Shown here piece after piece: positions 43,901 to 53,643 of a stretch of 64,000 nucleotides of DNA; the first letter of the stretch is position 1; each line of letters starts with the position of its first letter. The stretch is from Mactra quadrangularis (taxonomy: Eukaryota; Mollusca; Bivalvia; Venerida; Mactridae). Position numbers and translations under genes: made by a program. The notes beneath the pieces are model-generated. The model worked only from the letters and a program-made list of their open reading frames with translations. It made no database searches and was not told the origin of the DNA. The stretch lies in contig CM046295.1 of NCBI GenBank assembly GCA_025267735.1, forward strand, positions 17,815,592 to 17,879,591, read 5' to 3'.

Positions 43901-45023
43901 CTATACAAAGTGTTGCAACGGCGTTAAACCTTACAAAACAAAACAAAACAAACAAAACATGTGTTGTCAATGCAACAAAACGAGTTGATGATTTATTTAA
44001 GGACTTGATAGAATACATGAAATGGTTAATCGTACTACAAGTCAACTTAGAATAGATTTGCTTGGTTTTGATGGAAGAAGAGCCAATGATGTACTGGATA
44101 ACTTTAATTTAACGTCAGGTCCTAGTTACACGTTTCATATTGGAAATAGATTGTCATCGGTTAACAGTAAGTATTGTTCCTTTTTTCTCAACTGTCAAAA
44201 CATGAATTATTTCACGGTGACTTCTTGCTCTTTGTCTAACACTCGTGATATTGAGATAGTGTAATCATCCACCGTGAAATGATTCAAACTTTGACAATTG
44301 AGAAAAATTGAGTATAAACTATGATACATTCGTTAAGTTGTAACCTGGCAACTCAATGTAATATCATTAAATTATTAACGGTTTTACGTAAATTTAAATT
44401 TAGAAGTAAAAAACAAAGATCACGTTGTTAATTGCTGCCATTAGTAAAAACCCTGTTTTATTATGGATGAAAATAGAAGGCACTTAATTTGTACATGTTA
44501 AACTAAATTGTCAAAGCAACATTGACCGAGTTTCCAAATATGAAATAAATTGGAGTTTTATAGAGTGTATTGTATTTTCAAATTTCAAACAAATCAGAAC
44601 GTTTACTCGTCATACATTTTTTTATTATTTTTAGGAAATGCGCGTTCCATAATCTTAGAAAAAAGACAGTATTAAGTATTTACTTACGCGTATAATGTTA
44701 TAAGCGTCCCCTTATTTAATGAATATTTTATATACAGTATAAACTCTGATCTTACTGTGATGTTTTTTGTAGTTGCAAACAATGGAGCTGATATAACATA
44801 CAACAATGGTTATAGATTTTCAACATATGATAATGATCATACTGGCAGTAGTCATTGTCCATCTGACCTTCACGGGGGATGGTGGTATGGAGCATGTACA
44901 AATGCCAATCTCAACGGAAAATATGGACAAGGACTCACAGATGGTAGTCAAATATATTACTTCAGTTTTCAGAAAGTGACATCACTAAAGACGACGCGCA
45001 TGGCTTTCCGCCCGTCAAAATGA
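34948..45023 (+). CDS. Secreted fibrinogen-related protein: Ly6, ShK-like, three TSP1 repeats, fibrinogen C-terminal domain
   Basis: Thirteen exons: 34948-34960, 35355-35399, 36096-36175, 36429-36497, 37364-37499, 38401-38523, 38962-39135, 40092-40262, 41020-41187, 41601-41734, 42192-42288, 44002-44166 and 44773-45023. All use GT-AG sites, phases agree throughout, and 1626 nt give 541 residues. Residues 1-19 are a signal peptide. Residues 20-114 are a Ly6 fold (LECLTC to [11 protein letters not shown]), and 117-154 ShK-like (six Cys, CPKFCRLC). TSP1 repeats lie at about 156-213, 214-270 and 271-326, each opening with a WxxWxxW-type start (WSSWSEW, WSVWTTW, WTSWSSW). Residues 327-541 are a full-length fibrinogen domain ([39 protein letters not shown] calcium-type site, [15 protein letters not shown]). 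Fibrinogen domains of this type bind acetyl or glycan ligands, so an extracellular immune or adhesion lectin is likely. This domain order is not one I know from described FREPs. Confidence 0.9.
35735..36068 (-). repeat. SINE-A copy in intron 2 of the fibrinogen-related gene
   Basis: It has a (GTTT)n tail complement, GGGTTTAACGCCGTAGCAAC, a full body, B box complement CCCGGTAATCGAACCCACGA and A box complement CTACCAACTGCGCTAGCCGG. The left arm of the inverted duplication lacks it. TGTATATA flanks both sides (35727 and 36069) and is a possible target duplication. Confidence 0.93.
36545..36790 (+). repeat. Dispersed repeat F in intron 4
   Basis: It shares GATCACGTCGAGATGACCCT, CGTCGGCCAATCGATGCATA and GGCTGTGATTAAACCGCTC with 47345-47650 and, inverted, with 62945-63275. 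The left arm holds the matching fragment at 886-1010. Confidence 0.65.
37150..37345 (+). repeat. Dispersed repeat H in intron 4
   Basis: It shares AATGTCGCGGACAATTAC, GTTAACACCTACGCGTGAAA and GTGTTGGACCCATGTTC with 61715-61920. It is absent from the corresponding 255-base intron of the left arm. Confidence 0.65.
38143..38345 (+). repeat. SINE-D copy in intron 5
   Basis: A decayed tRNA-like head (GGGCGATTGTTGGAACG, CTGTTAATCATTGGATCG) is followed by CTTGAGCAAGAAATTTTATC and the tail CTTGTTTCACAGTCGAGCTA. Confidence 0.8.
39169..39433 (-). repeat. SINE-B copy in intron 7
   Basis: TTGACGCCGTGTCAAAAAGG and the body (ATAACCTAGACTTTG, CAATACTCATCTACCCTTCC, GGAGGAAAATGGATATTATT), with a mutated B box region, identify a diverged SINE-B. 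Confidence 0.82.
39532..39665 (+). CDS. Alternative terminal exon of the fibrinogen-related gene (short isoform)
   Basis: Preceded by the acceptor TTTTGCTTTAG, this 134-nt exon is in phase with the first TSP1 exon (phase 1 donor at 39135). It adds 43 residues starting with an arginine and [17 protein letters not shown], then a TAA stop. Joined to the seven upstream exons it predicts a 257-residue secreted Ly6-ShK-TSP1 protein without the other TSP1 repeats or the fibrinogen head. An AATAAA follows at 39710. The tail has no recognised domain, although it ends in a hydrophobic-basic [13 protein letters not shown] stretch. Related sequence occurs as relics at 57908 and 61020, so the exon may derive from a repeat. 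No transcript proof is available. Confidence 0.55.
39710..39715 (+). terminator. Intronic polyadenylation signal for the short isoform
   Basis: AATAAA lies 45 bases after the stop of the alternative exon and well before the next TSP1 exon at 40092, as expected for an alternative 3' end. Confidence 0.5.
41388..41407. repeat. (AGTA)n microsatellite in intron 10
   Basis: Several AAGT tetranucleotide units lie between the third TSP1 exon and the first fibrinogen exon. Confidence 0.8.
42852..43025. mobile_element. 174-bp MITE with pogo/Tigger-like ends in intron 12
   Basis: CAGTCAGATCTCGATACAAC at the left is the exact complement of the right end (GTTGTATCGAGATCTGACTG), extended by GACAT. TA dinucleotides flank both sides. 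The CAGTC..CTCG style is typical of pogo/Tigger terminal repeats. Internal CGTTATA and GTCGTTGTAA phrases are mutually inverted. Confidence 0.88.
43680..43959 (+). repeat. SINE-A copy in intron 12
   Basis: A box GATTAGCTCAGTTGGTAGCA, B box GTGGGTTGGATTCCCGGG, body (CATACTTTCGTGGAGCTTGG) and tail ending CGGCGTTAAACC then (AAAAC)n. It is in sense orientation relative to the host gene. Confidence 0.93.
44181..44307. mobile_element. MITE with TTTCTCAACTGTCAAA ends, copy 1, beside a splice donor
   Basis: TTTTTTCTCAACTGTCAAAA, then ATTATTTCACGGTGA, is mirrored by CACCGTGAAATGATT and TTTGACAATTGAGAAAAA. It starts 14 bases after the exon end at 44166. A longer copy is at 49832-50050. Confidence 0.85.
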
Positions 45024-45267
45024 AGGCAATATAGCCATCGCATAGTTTATTACAATGTCATAGCTCGTCAGTCAGTTTTTTATAATAATGTACGATTATA
45101 TTGAACTGTCCGATTGCATAATTACACGGTTATCGAGCACTGAATATATTAATTTCCACGTTCTATAGAAATTTGCAGTAAAACTTACAATGTGTAGGTT
45201 TATTTAGTGTCGTTATCTCATCGGGTTAAATAGCCGTACGGTTGAAGTGCCATGCTACCAAAACATC

Positions 45268-45273
45268 AATAAA
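45268..45273 (+). terminator. Polyadenylation signal of the fibrinogen-related gene
   Basis: AATAAA lies 245 bases after the stop codon at 45023. It lies inside a foldback element (45088-45794). Confidence 0.55.
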
Positions 45274-45577
45274 TTGAGTGCGAGTTTAAATCTATATATG
45301 TCAATTTTTATTTTTTGTCCTTTATATATTTTTTTAATTATTTGTTTAAGATCTATTTTATTCAGTATATTTTTTGGAAATTGAAATAAAACAATTCAAA
45401 ACAATGTGAAAATAATTTAATTTTACTGGCAGTATCGATTGTGCTACTGTCATGATCACTTAAAGAGATGCCACCAAATTTATAATAACTGAAGTTTAAT
45501 GATGCACGGGAGCAATGTGTTTTACGCAGACCGTCCATGATTTGAACGAGAAAAAAGTAAATAATAAAAGTTTCTAT

Positions 45578-45645
45578 CGGGATTCGAACCCACGATAAAA
45601 AGATTTGTAGACTTGCCGTCTCACCACTCGGCCACAAATACGAAG
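45578..45645 (-). repeat. tRNA-like segment (Leu/Ser type), SINE head or tRNA relic
   Basis: On the minus strand GTGGCCGAGTGGTGAGACGG gives D-arm/A-box features and GTGGGTTCGAATCCCGA a perfect B box. The acceptor stem is not convincing and it lies within a foldback element, so a working tRNA is unlikely. Confidence 0.6.
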
Positions 45646-46417
45646 ATGCATATTGCAAATAAGATAAAACACATTAGTGTGATGGGCTAACAATGCGCTC
45701 TACGTGTACTACCGAAATTAACCGAGCATTAAATATACCGTGTAATGTGACGTTTTAATTTATGCATTCGGACAGTTCAATATAATCGTACAATAGAATA
45801 TTATTCACTTTATTTAAAACTATGTGAGTTGCCACAAAGGAATCTCTATGGTATAAAAATTATACAGTGTATTTTTTGTTTTTGCAATACGTCAAATTTT
45901 GAAATTATAGTAACTATCTTTTTGTATTGACTAATAACAATTATACTTTTTCATCAATAATCAATATTCATTAAAAAGTTTGCAAGAGAATGTTGTAATA
46001 TAAATCTAATCAACATTATGTTATGAATAAAAATTATTACGTTTTTGTTATTATTCAACTAATCATGGTTTACAAATACAATACAAGTTTATTGACTCAA
46101 ACACCATCAAGTTGGAAGCCTTGGATTAGAATCCGACTGTGCATTTTGCAATCAGGATTTTCAGGGCATATAGCCAGATTCCCAATCGACAAATTGGCTG
46201 CCGTTCTACCAACAGTGTATTATTACTTGTTTCACTATCTTCAACGGTTAAAATCCCACTTGTTTCTTGACTACTCTGCGCACTTTATTGATCACTAATT
46301 TTTAGCATCATTACTGATGGTTTATTTCACACAAATGACGTCACTTAATTTTAATTCACCTAAAGTGTCGTTCTAACGCTTTTCAAAGATATCGTGAAGT
46401 TTACACATATATCAGAC

Positions 46418-46705
46418 TTTTTATTAATTTGGTTTAACGCAGTGTCAACACAGTTTAGGTCATTTTACGGAGTCCAGCGCACGTAACCTAGTTTTCTTGA
46501 CCCTTGTTTATAACCAGTACTCACTTACCCTTCCTCAAGGCCGGAAACCTCTCCATATTATCTAATCATTAGAGGAAAATTGACATTATAGTCTAATTTT
46601 CATGGAAGGGTATAACCTCCCCGGGTGGGATTCGAACCCGTACCCCTATCAGGACACGAGATTCCGAATCCCGGCGCGCTACCAACTGTGCTATCGAGCC
46701 GGGTT
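46418..46705 (-). repeat. SINE-B, full length, with 11-bp target duplication
   Basis: ATATATCAGAC occurs at 46407-46417 and 46706-46716 and brackets the copy. On the minus strand the head CCCGGCTCGATAGCACAGTT and B box GGGTTCGAATCCCACCCGGG are intact, followed by the body and a tail ending GCGTTAAACC. This copy defines the SINE-B length as about 288 bp. Confidence 0.95.
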
Positions 46706-47189
46706 ATATATCAGACGATGAAACCTGAAAATATTTAAGCCCATTTTAAGTCGATATAAAGTATCACAGCTTCTTGCTTTGATGCTAATAATTGACATTA
46801 CTTATATAATTACTCGCATACATGTATAAGTAGGTAAAAAATAGACTTGTTTGCAAGTATCACCACGTGATGCACTGTTATACATTGCTGTTTTATTCCA
46901 ATATAAATCACAAAATAATCACTGTATAAAAGTCAATTAAGAGAAGGTATGATATCTACTTGAGGATCATTTTCACTGTTTATTGGATAATTTAATTCTT
47001 CTAAGGTCACAGATTCTCGGAAAATCTCAGAAAATGTCGTAAAATTCACGATAAAAAATCTGCAATGTAAGAAAAGTCACCTAACATAAAAATACGCCCT
47101 GAACATAAATTACAAATGATAGTATAAAATGTCATCTCAATTTTTATTTTGTGTCTTTTTATTTGTTTTTAAAATCGTTTGCTTTCTGG

Positions 47190-47330
47190 TTGATAAGTAT
47201 TAACCTAACTTTTCATTGCATATTGGAAGTTTACGTAGATCTAAATTTAGAACTGAAAATAACACTCACTTTGTTAATCTTGTAAGTGTTTGAAAACCAA
47301 TATCTTGGTCATTTCATATAAAAGACGGGT
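47190..47330 (+). repeat. Dispersed repeat G
   Basis: It shares GTTGATAAG(T/C)ATTAACCTA, AAGTTTACGT.(A/G)ATCTAAAT and CTCACTTTGTTAATC with 53990-54150, and more weakly with 44330-44450 in the last intron of the fibrinogen-related gene. Confidence 0.65.
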
Positions 47331-47344
47331 ATAAACAAATTTGT

Positions 47345-47650
47345 TACAATTTCTAATAGAAAGTACACTGCCCTCTTAAAGTTGCTTCGCCTATCTCCGT
47401 AAACAGATATCCTATAGACCGCTGTCGTACATGATCTTAAAGATGGCTAGGAGGGTCACGTCGATATGACCTTTGCGTCGACCAATCAATGCGTAGCTTT
47501 CATCAAGACGAACCACGATTTATAGCATTTTGATTTCGTAATTTCTATTTTCGAGCTTATTTGACAGCGGTGTTATTCACAGGATGTGATTGGACGGCTC
47601 ATTTCAAATTGCGTGACGTAAACGATGTAAAAAGTTACTTAACATAATGA
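47345..47650 (+). repeat. Dispersed repeat F, longest copy
   Basis: It contains GGGTCACGTCGATATGACCT, CGACCAATCAATGCGTAGCT, GGATGTGATTGGACGGCTC and TTGCGTGACGTAAA. It is matched by 36545 (same strand) and 62945-63275 (opposite strand). Confidence 0.65.
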
Positions 47651-47852
47651 TTGCGTCATGAATGAAATTATGAGGAAAAGGCACCTGAACTTGACCCTCA
47701 TAACGAAACAGCCAGATCAAAATTATAGTAGACAAGCGGAAAAATTTAGATCGGATTTTTAATCAGATTGAAACAATGTCTTGGTCGTTTTATTTTGGCG
47801 ACGAGTATGAACAAACTTGTTACAATTTCAAAAGGAAATTATTCAAGTGCAA

Positions 47853-48146
47853 GTCAGGGACGGATCCAGAATTTGTTTCTAGGGGGGGAGGGGTCCGAAC
47901 TTTTTCTAGAGGGGTCCAAACTTTGGCACCACTACCACATTATACACATTTTGCAGAGTAATGCAACAGATTTATAATACAAACTAAATAACCATTAAAT
48001 CTATGTTAAGCACTGAGAAAAATTGCTTCATGCTACTTAAAAATGACGTACAGTCAAGCAATACACTAATGGACAGGTACATTTTGGAAATTCTAGGGGG
48101 GGGATCCGGACCCCCCTACCCCCCGCTAGATCCGCCTATGCGCCTA
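47853..48146. mobile_element. hAT-like MITE with GGATCCAG/CTAGATCC ends
   Basis: The left end CAGGGACGGATCCAGAATTT resembles hAT termini. The right end (CCCCCGCTAGATCCGCC) is its imperfect complement, and internal G-runs face C-runs. A clear 8-bp target duplication is not visible. Confidence 0.6.
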
Positions 48147-49158
48147 TAAGTTCAATACTTATAAAACATAATATGATTTTGTAACATGTTTTTAAATTGG
48201 CGTATACTTTTTACGATGTTATGGAGAAAGACTTAATTAAGAAAATTATTATTATATATTTTATTGAAAGTTATGATATAATTAATATGTATAGCTCGAT
48301 TGGGTATATTTGATGATAAGGCGATTAAAACAAGGCGCATTTTAAATCGTGCATAATTATACATATCGAGGGTTACCCGCAAGACTGTGGTAACGCACTT
48401 ATAGAATAAAAAATTAACCAAAAGTATCAATAACTGCGAGTTCAATGGACAAAAATCAAAATTTAGCTAAACTTACCCTGTCTACTCCTATTTATACATT
48501 TGTTACTGTATATTTGTGCAAGCGAGTATATACGGTCAGAGCGTAGAACATTGGACATTTATTATAGTTAAGCAACGAACTGCGCGGATAATTGTTGGAT
48601 GGGTGACCATTACGGATGTTAAGAACCCCGTTGCACTTATAATATTTACGATCAAAGAAAACCTGAAATACTGGAGAGTTTATTTACACTTCGGAAAGTA
48701 TCGACTATTTACGTATCACTGGATTGTATTGCTCCGGATTTGTTTGACAATGCAAGTTTGTTAGCGAATCGTAATTTAGGGGAGACAACCTAGCTCCATA
48801 TAGTTACATGTAAATGATTTTATACGCTTGAGTTACCCTTCTTTCTCTTTTGTTGATATTTAATTGAAGCACAAAATATTGAATATTTATGACCTAAATT
48901 TTTTTAAATTTTGTCCTGCCACTGGAAAGATTCTTAATTGAATCCTTTCAGAAAGGAGATTGAAAACGTATAAGGTTAAACAACAGTTGAAATAACACAG
49001 ACCTTCGAAAAAGTCAGAAAAACAAAAAGGGAGTTGTAATTAGATGTTTAAGATGTGTTATAAAAATGGCACAACAAACCAAAAATGGCATCAGGAAGCC
49101 AAAAGGTTTCCGCCTTGACACAGACAGTTGCAAAATATATGACAAAAAAAAGAACCTA

Positions 49159-49480
49159 AAGCTGTCTAGCTAGCTCCGTTGGTAGCAGGCAAGTCTACTG
49201 ATCCAGAGGTTGTCGATTCGATTCCCGGGCGGGGCATAATTTCGTGGAGCTTAATCACGAAATTATTTCTACGGCCATTCTCCCTCCTATCAATGATTAT
49301 TCATTATATAGGGCTGTTGTCAGTCACTGACGAAAGTATGCGCTTAGTAGTTGGTTAACAGCTAAATCCAGAGATTTAGCCTTTCCAGGAGAAGTGAGTA
49401 GGTTGACTGACCGCCGTCATATGACCTATACAATGTGTTGCTACGGCGTCAAACCCAACACACTAACAAACAAACAAAAC
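49159..49480 (+). repeat. SINE-A, full length, with 10-bp target duplication
   Basis: AAAGAACCTA at 49149-49158 and 49481-49490 brackets the copy. The A box (TCTAGCTAGCTCCGTTGGTA), B box (GATTCGATTCCCGGGCGGGG), body and tail (TACGGCGTCAAACCC plus CAAACAAAC) are present. Confidence 0.95.
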
Positions 49481-49639
49481 AAAGAACCTACAATGTTTTT
49501 GCATTGGAACGATTTGTTGCAAATATTTGCCGCTGGGGATTAGAACCAAGCTCTAGGGTGCATCAACTTTACTCTTGCCTCACCAAGTTTATGTAAAAAC
49601 AAACAATAACCAATATGTATTATTATACTTCACGTGATT

Positions 49640-50215
49640 TGTTTTCTATATGGCCCATTCGGAACACCCGACCCTTCATGAATGAATAATCTCGGAAGGA
49701 TTCGTGGGGGTCTACCCTGGCGGCTTGAGATTTACTACCTACGTGAGTCGAAGCACGTAAAGGTTATGCAAAATAGTTCTTGTAGTATACACACAAATCA
49801 TTGTCAATACATATTTCTATGTTATAGTCCGTTTTTTCTCAACTGTCAAAGCTTGAATAATTTCACGGTGACTGAATGCATGTTTTTGTACTTGTTATAA
49901 AAATATCTAGACTTAAACATGTAATACGGCATAAGCAGCTTTACTCGATCATAATACACACTTTAGGAAACTTATAGATGTATTACCAGAATGATTTTAA
50001 CAAACACATTCACCGTGAATTAATTATGTTTTGACAGTTGAGAAAAAATATCATTGAACTGTGTTATTTTAAATTTACGGACTAAAAACGAAACATCACT
50101 CATCGCCTAAACGATTATGTATTTGTTTACTTCAAAATCGAAGGTTTCAAAATGGCGCCTGAATATGTCCGAGCTTAATCGTAGTGAATGGTCGAGGAGT
50201 TCCAAATGCTATTCC
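49640..50215 (+). repeat. Inverted repeat arm, left copy (carries a MITE)
   Basis: TGAATGAATAATCTCGGAAG, GGTTATGCAAAATAGTTCTT, CATCGCCTAAACGATTATG and TTCAAAATGGCG match, in order, the reverse complement of 52375-52805. A MITE at 49832-50050 interrupts this arm only. Confidence 0.75.
49832..50050. mobile_element. MITE with TTTCTCAACTGTCAAA ends, copy 2
   Basis: GTTTTTTCTCAACTGTCAAA with ATTTCACGGTGA is mirrored by TTCACCGTGAATTAATT and TTTTGACAGTTGAGAAAA. Core sequence differs from the copy at 44181, and only the ends are shared. Confidence 0.87.
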
Positions 50216-50535
50216 AAATGTGACGTCACCAGGTGACAATCCGTAATGACACTCTTTTAACATTACATATCGACCCGCTTGACACCACCTTCGGCCCGCT
50301 TAAAGCGATGGGAGACCACTGCGTTGGAGTTTGCTAAAAACCTGGACCCATGTTTTAGATATTCAATTTGAATTACCTCCCTTTCCCAGACGTGTGCTTT
50401 TTTTATTAAACGTCTAATTTAAATGGTGTGAAAATGTCTCCAAGTTTAGAAGCAAATAAAACAGATACAATTAAGCGGTTTTAGCCTAACACTTTGTCAA
50501 CAACTTCTGAATTGTGTTGATCGGTATAATAAGAT
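50215..50535. repeat. Dispersed repeat adjoining a MITE, inverted partner of 22672-22960
   Basis: It has the same ordered phrases as the partner on the opposite strand (GGGAGACCACTGCGTTGGAG, AAGTTTAGAAGCAAATAAA, TCAACAACTTCTGAATTG). Confidence 0.7.
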
Positions 50536-50632
50536 AAATATCACATCCTACAGAGGGTGATAGAGACTCGGTTGACATTAATTGTATCGGGTAAACAATC
50601 TGTTCTATCACCCTCTGTAGTATGTGATATTT
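50536..50632. mobile_element. MITE with CTACAGAGGGTGATAG inverted repeats, copy 2
   Basis: It has the same ends as 22530-22671 with a shorter core (97 versus 142 bp). The right end reads CTATCACCCTCTGTAG. Confidence 0.85.
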
Positions 50633-51042
50633 ATATAATAGCATTAACAAGGTAAAAGCAAGTACTCAAAAACTTTACATCACACATGACATCAGATCAC
50701 TTAAGGTTAATTTATTAAAAATATTACAAGAAATGAAAAAAAAAACTGGAAGAGATACAAAAAAATAAATTCCATTACAGGTACAAATTGATAATCTATC
50801 TGAGAAGATGAATGTTTCATGTTGCTATGGTGACCGACTAATTATAAGAATTATTTTTATATTCATATTAAACGTTCACGGTAGATTTCACACGTTTCCA
50901 TGGGAAGATGAAATTTAATATAAAGGTAATAAAAAACAAGTTGGTCGCTGTATTGGTTCCCAGTTTCTTACTTGATTGTCTGTGCTTAGTTTAGAATAGG
51001 AACTAGTTATATAGATAGCTATTAAAAATTGACCAAATCCAG

Positions 51043-51385
51043 ATTGGAAGCGTAGTTGGTATCGCACCGTGATATCGAATCTAGTGTCTCAAAGATGGCA
51101 TGGGTTCGAATCCCATACGGTAAGGTTATACCCTTCCATGAAGATTTGACAATTTATATAAGTTTTCATCTATTAATAACAGTGTGGGGAATCACGTTAC
51201 GTATTTGGTTCCTAATATGGCAAAAATGGGTTAGGAGAACTACCGCTAGAAAGAGAATTTTGAGCTGCTTAGACTGCACTAGGTCTGATAAATTTGTTGA
51301 CCTTGTCGTCATTTTTGCCGTGTTAGGAACCATGTAGGTCACGTGATTCCCCACACTGAATAAAGTATATGGAGAAGTTTCTTCT
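51043..51385 (+). repeat. SINE-B interrupted by a MITE
   Basis: The head (GGAAGCGTAGTTGGTATCGC), B box (GGGTTCGAATCCCATACGG) and body to 51179 resume after the insertion with AATAAAGTATATGGAGAAGT at 51359, where the SINE-B body continues. Confidence 0.85.
51180..51358. mobile_element. 179-bp MITE nested in SINE-B, AATAA target duplication
   Basis: CAGTGTGGGGAATCACGT at the left and its complement at the right form imperfect inverted repeats of more than 40 bp (also TGGTTCCTAA..GGCAAAAATG). AATAA at 51175-51179 and 51359-51363 is the probable target duplication. Confidence 0.88.
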
Positions 51386-52374
51386 TTAGAACAAAAGTTG
51401 GGGGCTTACCTGTATCGTTATATTGACTGTAGTTCACAACAGCTGCTGACGTCGACATGTTGGATGACATCATCTCTACTGGTGTACCCATAATGCTTTG
51501 CGTCAATATTTCAGTGTATTAATACACCTGAAAATACATAAATTGTATGTGAAAAATTGTACTATATATTCCTCGGCAGAGATAAAATAGTAGTACCAAA
51601 TTTCCCATTATACTCTGCGTCAATGTATTACTGCGCCGGGAATATAAGGATATGATTACTGAGACGGTACTTCTTTGACGCTGAAATTAAATTTTAGCAA
51701 ATAAATTTATTTTTCGATGGGTGTAGTTTCTATTATTTCAATCATTCAATGGGACGCAATATATGTCACAAAATATACAAGGACTATTTTCTTTTGCAGA
51801 TTAATAAAATATTGACTCTTCGGAAAAAATGCTAATTCTGTTCGGGTGAATTTGGAGTTTTCCGGCGATCATCGTTTTTTTTTCGGCTTCGGCGATACCC
51901 GTAAATACCAATCGAATATTTCACAGGAGTCAAGTACTTCAGTGTTTTCTTCCGCACAATATAATATCAACAAAAACCTCCTGTCGACTTTCATCATGGC
52001 AAATGAAAAAAGCAACAAAAATATGTCACTATTCTTATTGTGAGAGAATTGAAAGTCATCCGCTGGCTAAAGTATGTCTTCTTTTTAATATTAACCGTCA
52101 ACTTCAATCGCATTGACCTTCTCTCGCAAAGAAACGTTGTCTTTTTTCTCCGTATCAGTTATCTTAATTGAAACAAATCGAAAGCCAGGAACAATATTTT
52201 CATACAAAAATAACTTCAATCAAAATAGACTTTTTAGAACGCAAAAAAAACGACGACATACGTCAGCGGCTGTCAATAAAATATAATTTCTTTAGAATAG
52301 AGTTTCTTGAAGGACATTGTATTCCAATGTCGCTTCTGAACACTTAATTATGACGATAACGTCAGTGTAGTGGG
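51386..52374. other. Non-coding stretch
   Basis: No gene or repeat family is recognised beyond low-complexity sequence. Confidence 0.45.
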
Positions 52375-52805
52375 CACCAATGAACAAACATTGAACATTC
52401 TAAAATTTATTCGGAACTCATCGGTCATCATTAGGAATAACCTTGGTTATATTTAGACGCCATTTTGGAACTACCCAAGCGTCACATACCAAAATAAAAT
52501 ACTTGAAGCGGTCTTGATGTAAACAAATCCATAATTGTTTAGGCGATGACAAATGTTTCTTTTGTTTAAAATGCACGATTTAATGATACTCACTGAACAA
52601 TACATGTATATAGCCACATATATAGTAAAAGAAATGTATTTACAAAGCCATATGTGTTTACGACAAGAGCTATTTTGCATAACCGTTATGTGCTTCGTCT
52701 TTGCTTCGCATCGCGTATGTAAAAACAACAGTGTAATTAGTGGACCCCCACCTCGAATCATTCCGAGATTATTCATTCAATGAATGGTCCAGGTGTTCCG
52801 AATGC
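52375..52805 (-). repeat. Inverted repeat arm, right copy (empty of the MITE)
   Basis: On the minus strand it reads TGAATGAATAATCTCGGAAT, GGTTATGCAAAATAGCTCTT and CATCGCCTAAACAATTATG, matching 49640-50215 without the MITE. Confidence 0.75.
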
Positions 52806-53643
52806 CTAAAATTGTCAGAACGGATACGCCCACTGTAATTTTAAGGCATTTCGATAATTAAGGTCCTTGATTTTGTGACGTCATAATAGTTTGGCTAATT
52901 CCTTTCCAATCCAATCGTACTACATTATTAAAAATGATCCTACGATACTTAAATGAAATTTGAACAGATGGTGGCGCAAGCAGCACGACGAACTTAAATA
53001 AATAAAAATTGAAAAAAATAGATAAAAATAGATAATCTTGAAGAATTATGTAATCACGTGACCAGCCAATCGTTTATCATTATTTATTGACATGCTCTCG
53101 CTTATCGTGGCATCGGTTGGCAAGGAAACTGTCAAGAACCGGAAGTTGCAAATCGTGCATGTAAATAATTTCATCACTAATATGCCAATCAGAAATATAT
53201 TAAACTAATATCAATTCTATGTCTAAGCAGTAAAATCCAAAATTAGAAACTATGTTTTACGGCAGCTGAATAATTCTTAAATCAGTTTTATTTGTTGGTA
53301 CAGTGTACATTGTATTTTTAAACTTTTTGCCATGTTACATATTTTAATAATGTCAACATGGACTTTTTATTGGACGCGTTAAAAATTATTCACTTTCCAT
53401 ATGCAAGGGAGGTAATTACCTAGTCCTGTTAAAAGTTGTTTGCCTTAATGTCAATTTATTACTTAAAGTATTAAATCAAAATTATTCAATTTTCATATGC
53501 AAGGGAGTAAATTACTAAGTCCTATTAAATGTTCTGTCAAATATTTTCAAAATTGTAAATTATATAGTACTCGTGCATGTAAATCTAATCAATACAAACT
53601 AAAAGCATATGAAACAAGTAAATCTGTGAGCTAATGCTCACTA

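Larger units (their letters stand above)
45088..45794. mobile_element. Foldback element next to the fibrinogen-related gene
   Basis: TGTACGATTATATTGAACTG followed by TCCGA(T/A)TGCATA, plus weaker pairing inward (ACACGGT, GAGCA.T.AATAT), is inverted between about 45089-45180 and 45700-45793. The interior holds a tRNA-like segment. Confidence 0.65.

Noticed and set aside
45578..45645. Possible functional tRNA gene (minus strand)
   Set aside because: A and B boxes are present but no convincing acceptor stem or terminator, and it is embedded in a foldback element. The same holds for the tRNA-like heads at 9470, 20783, 43680 and 55311, which continue into SINE bodies.
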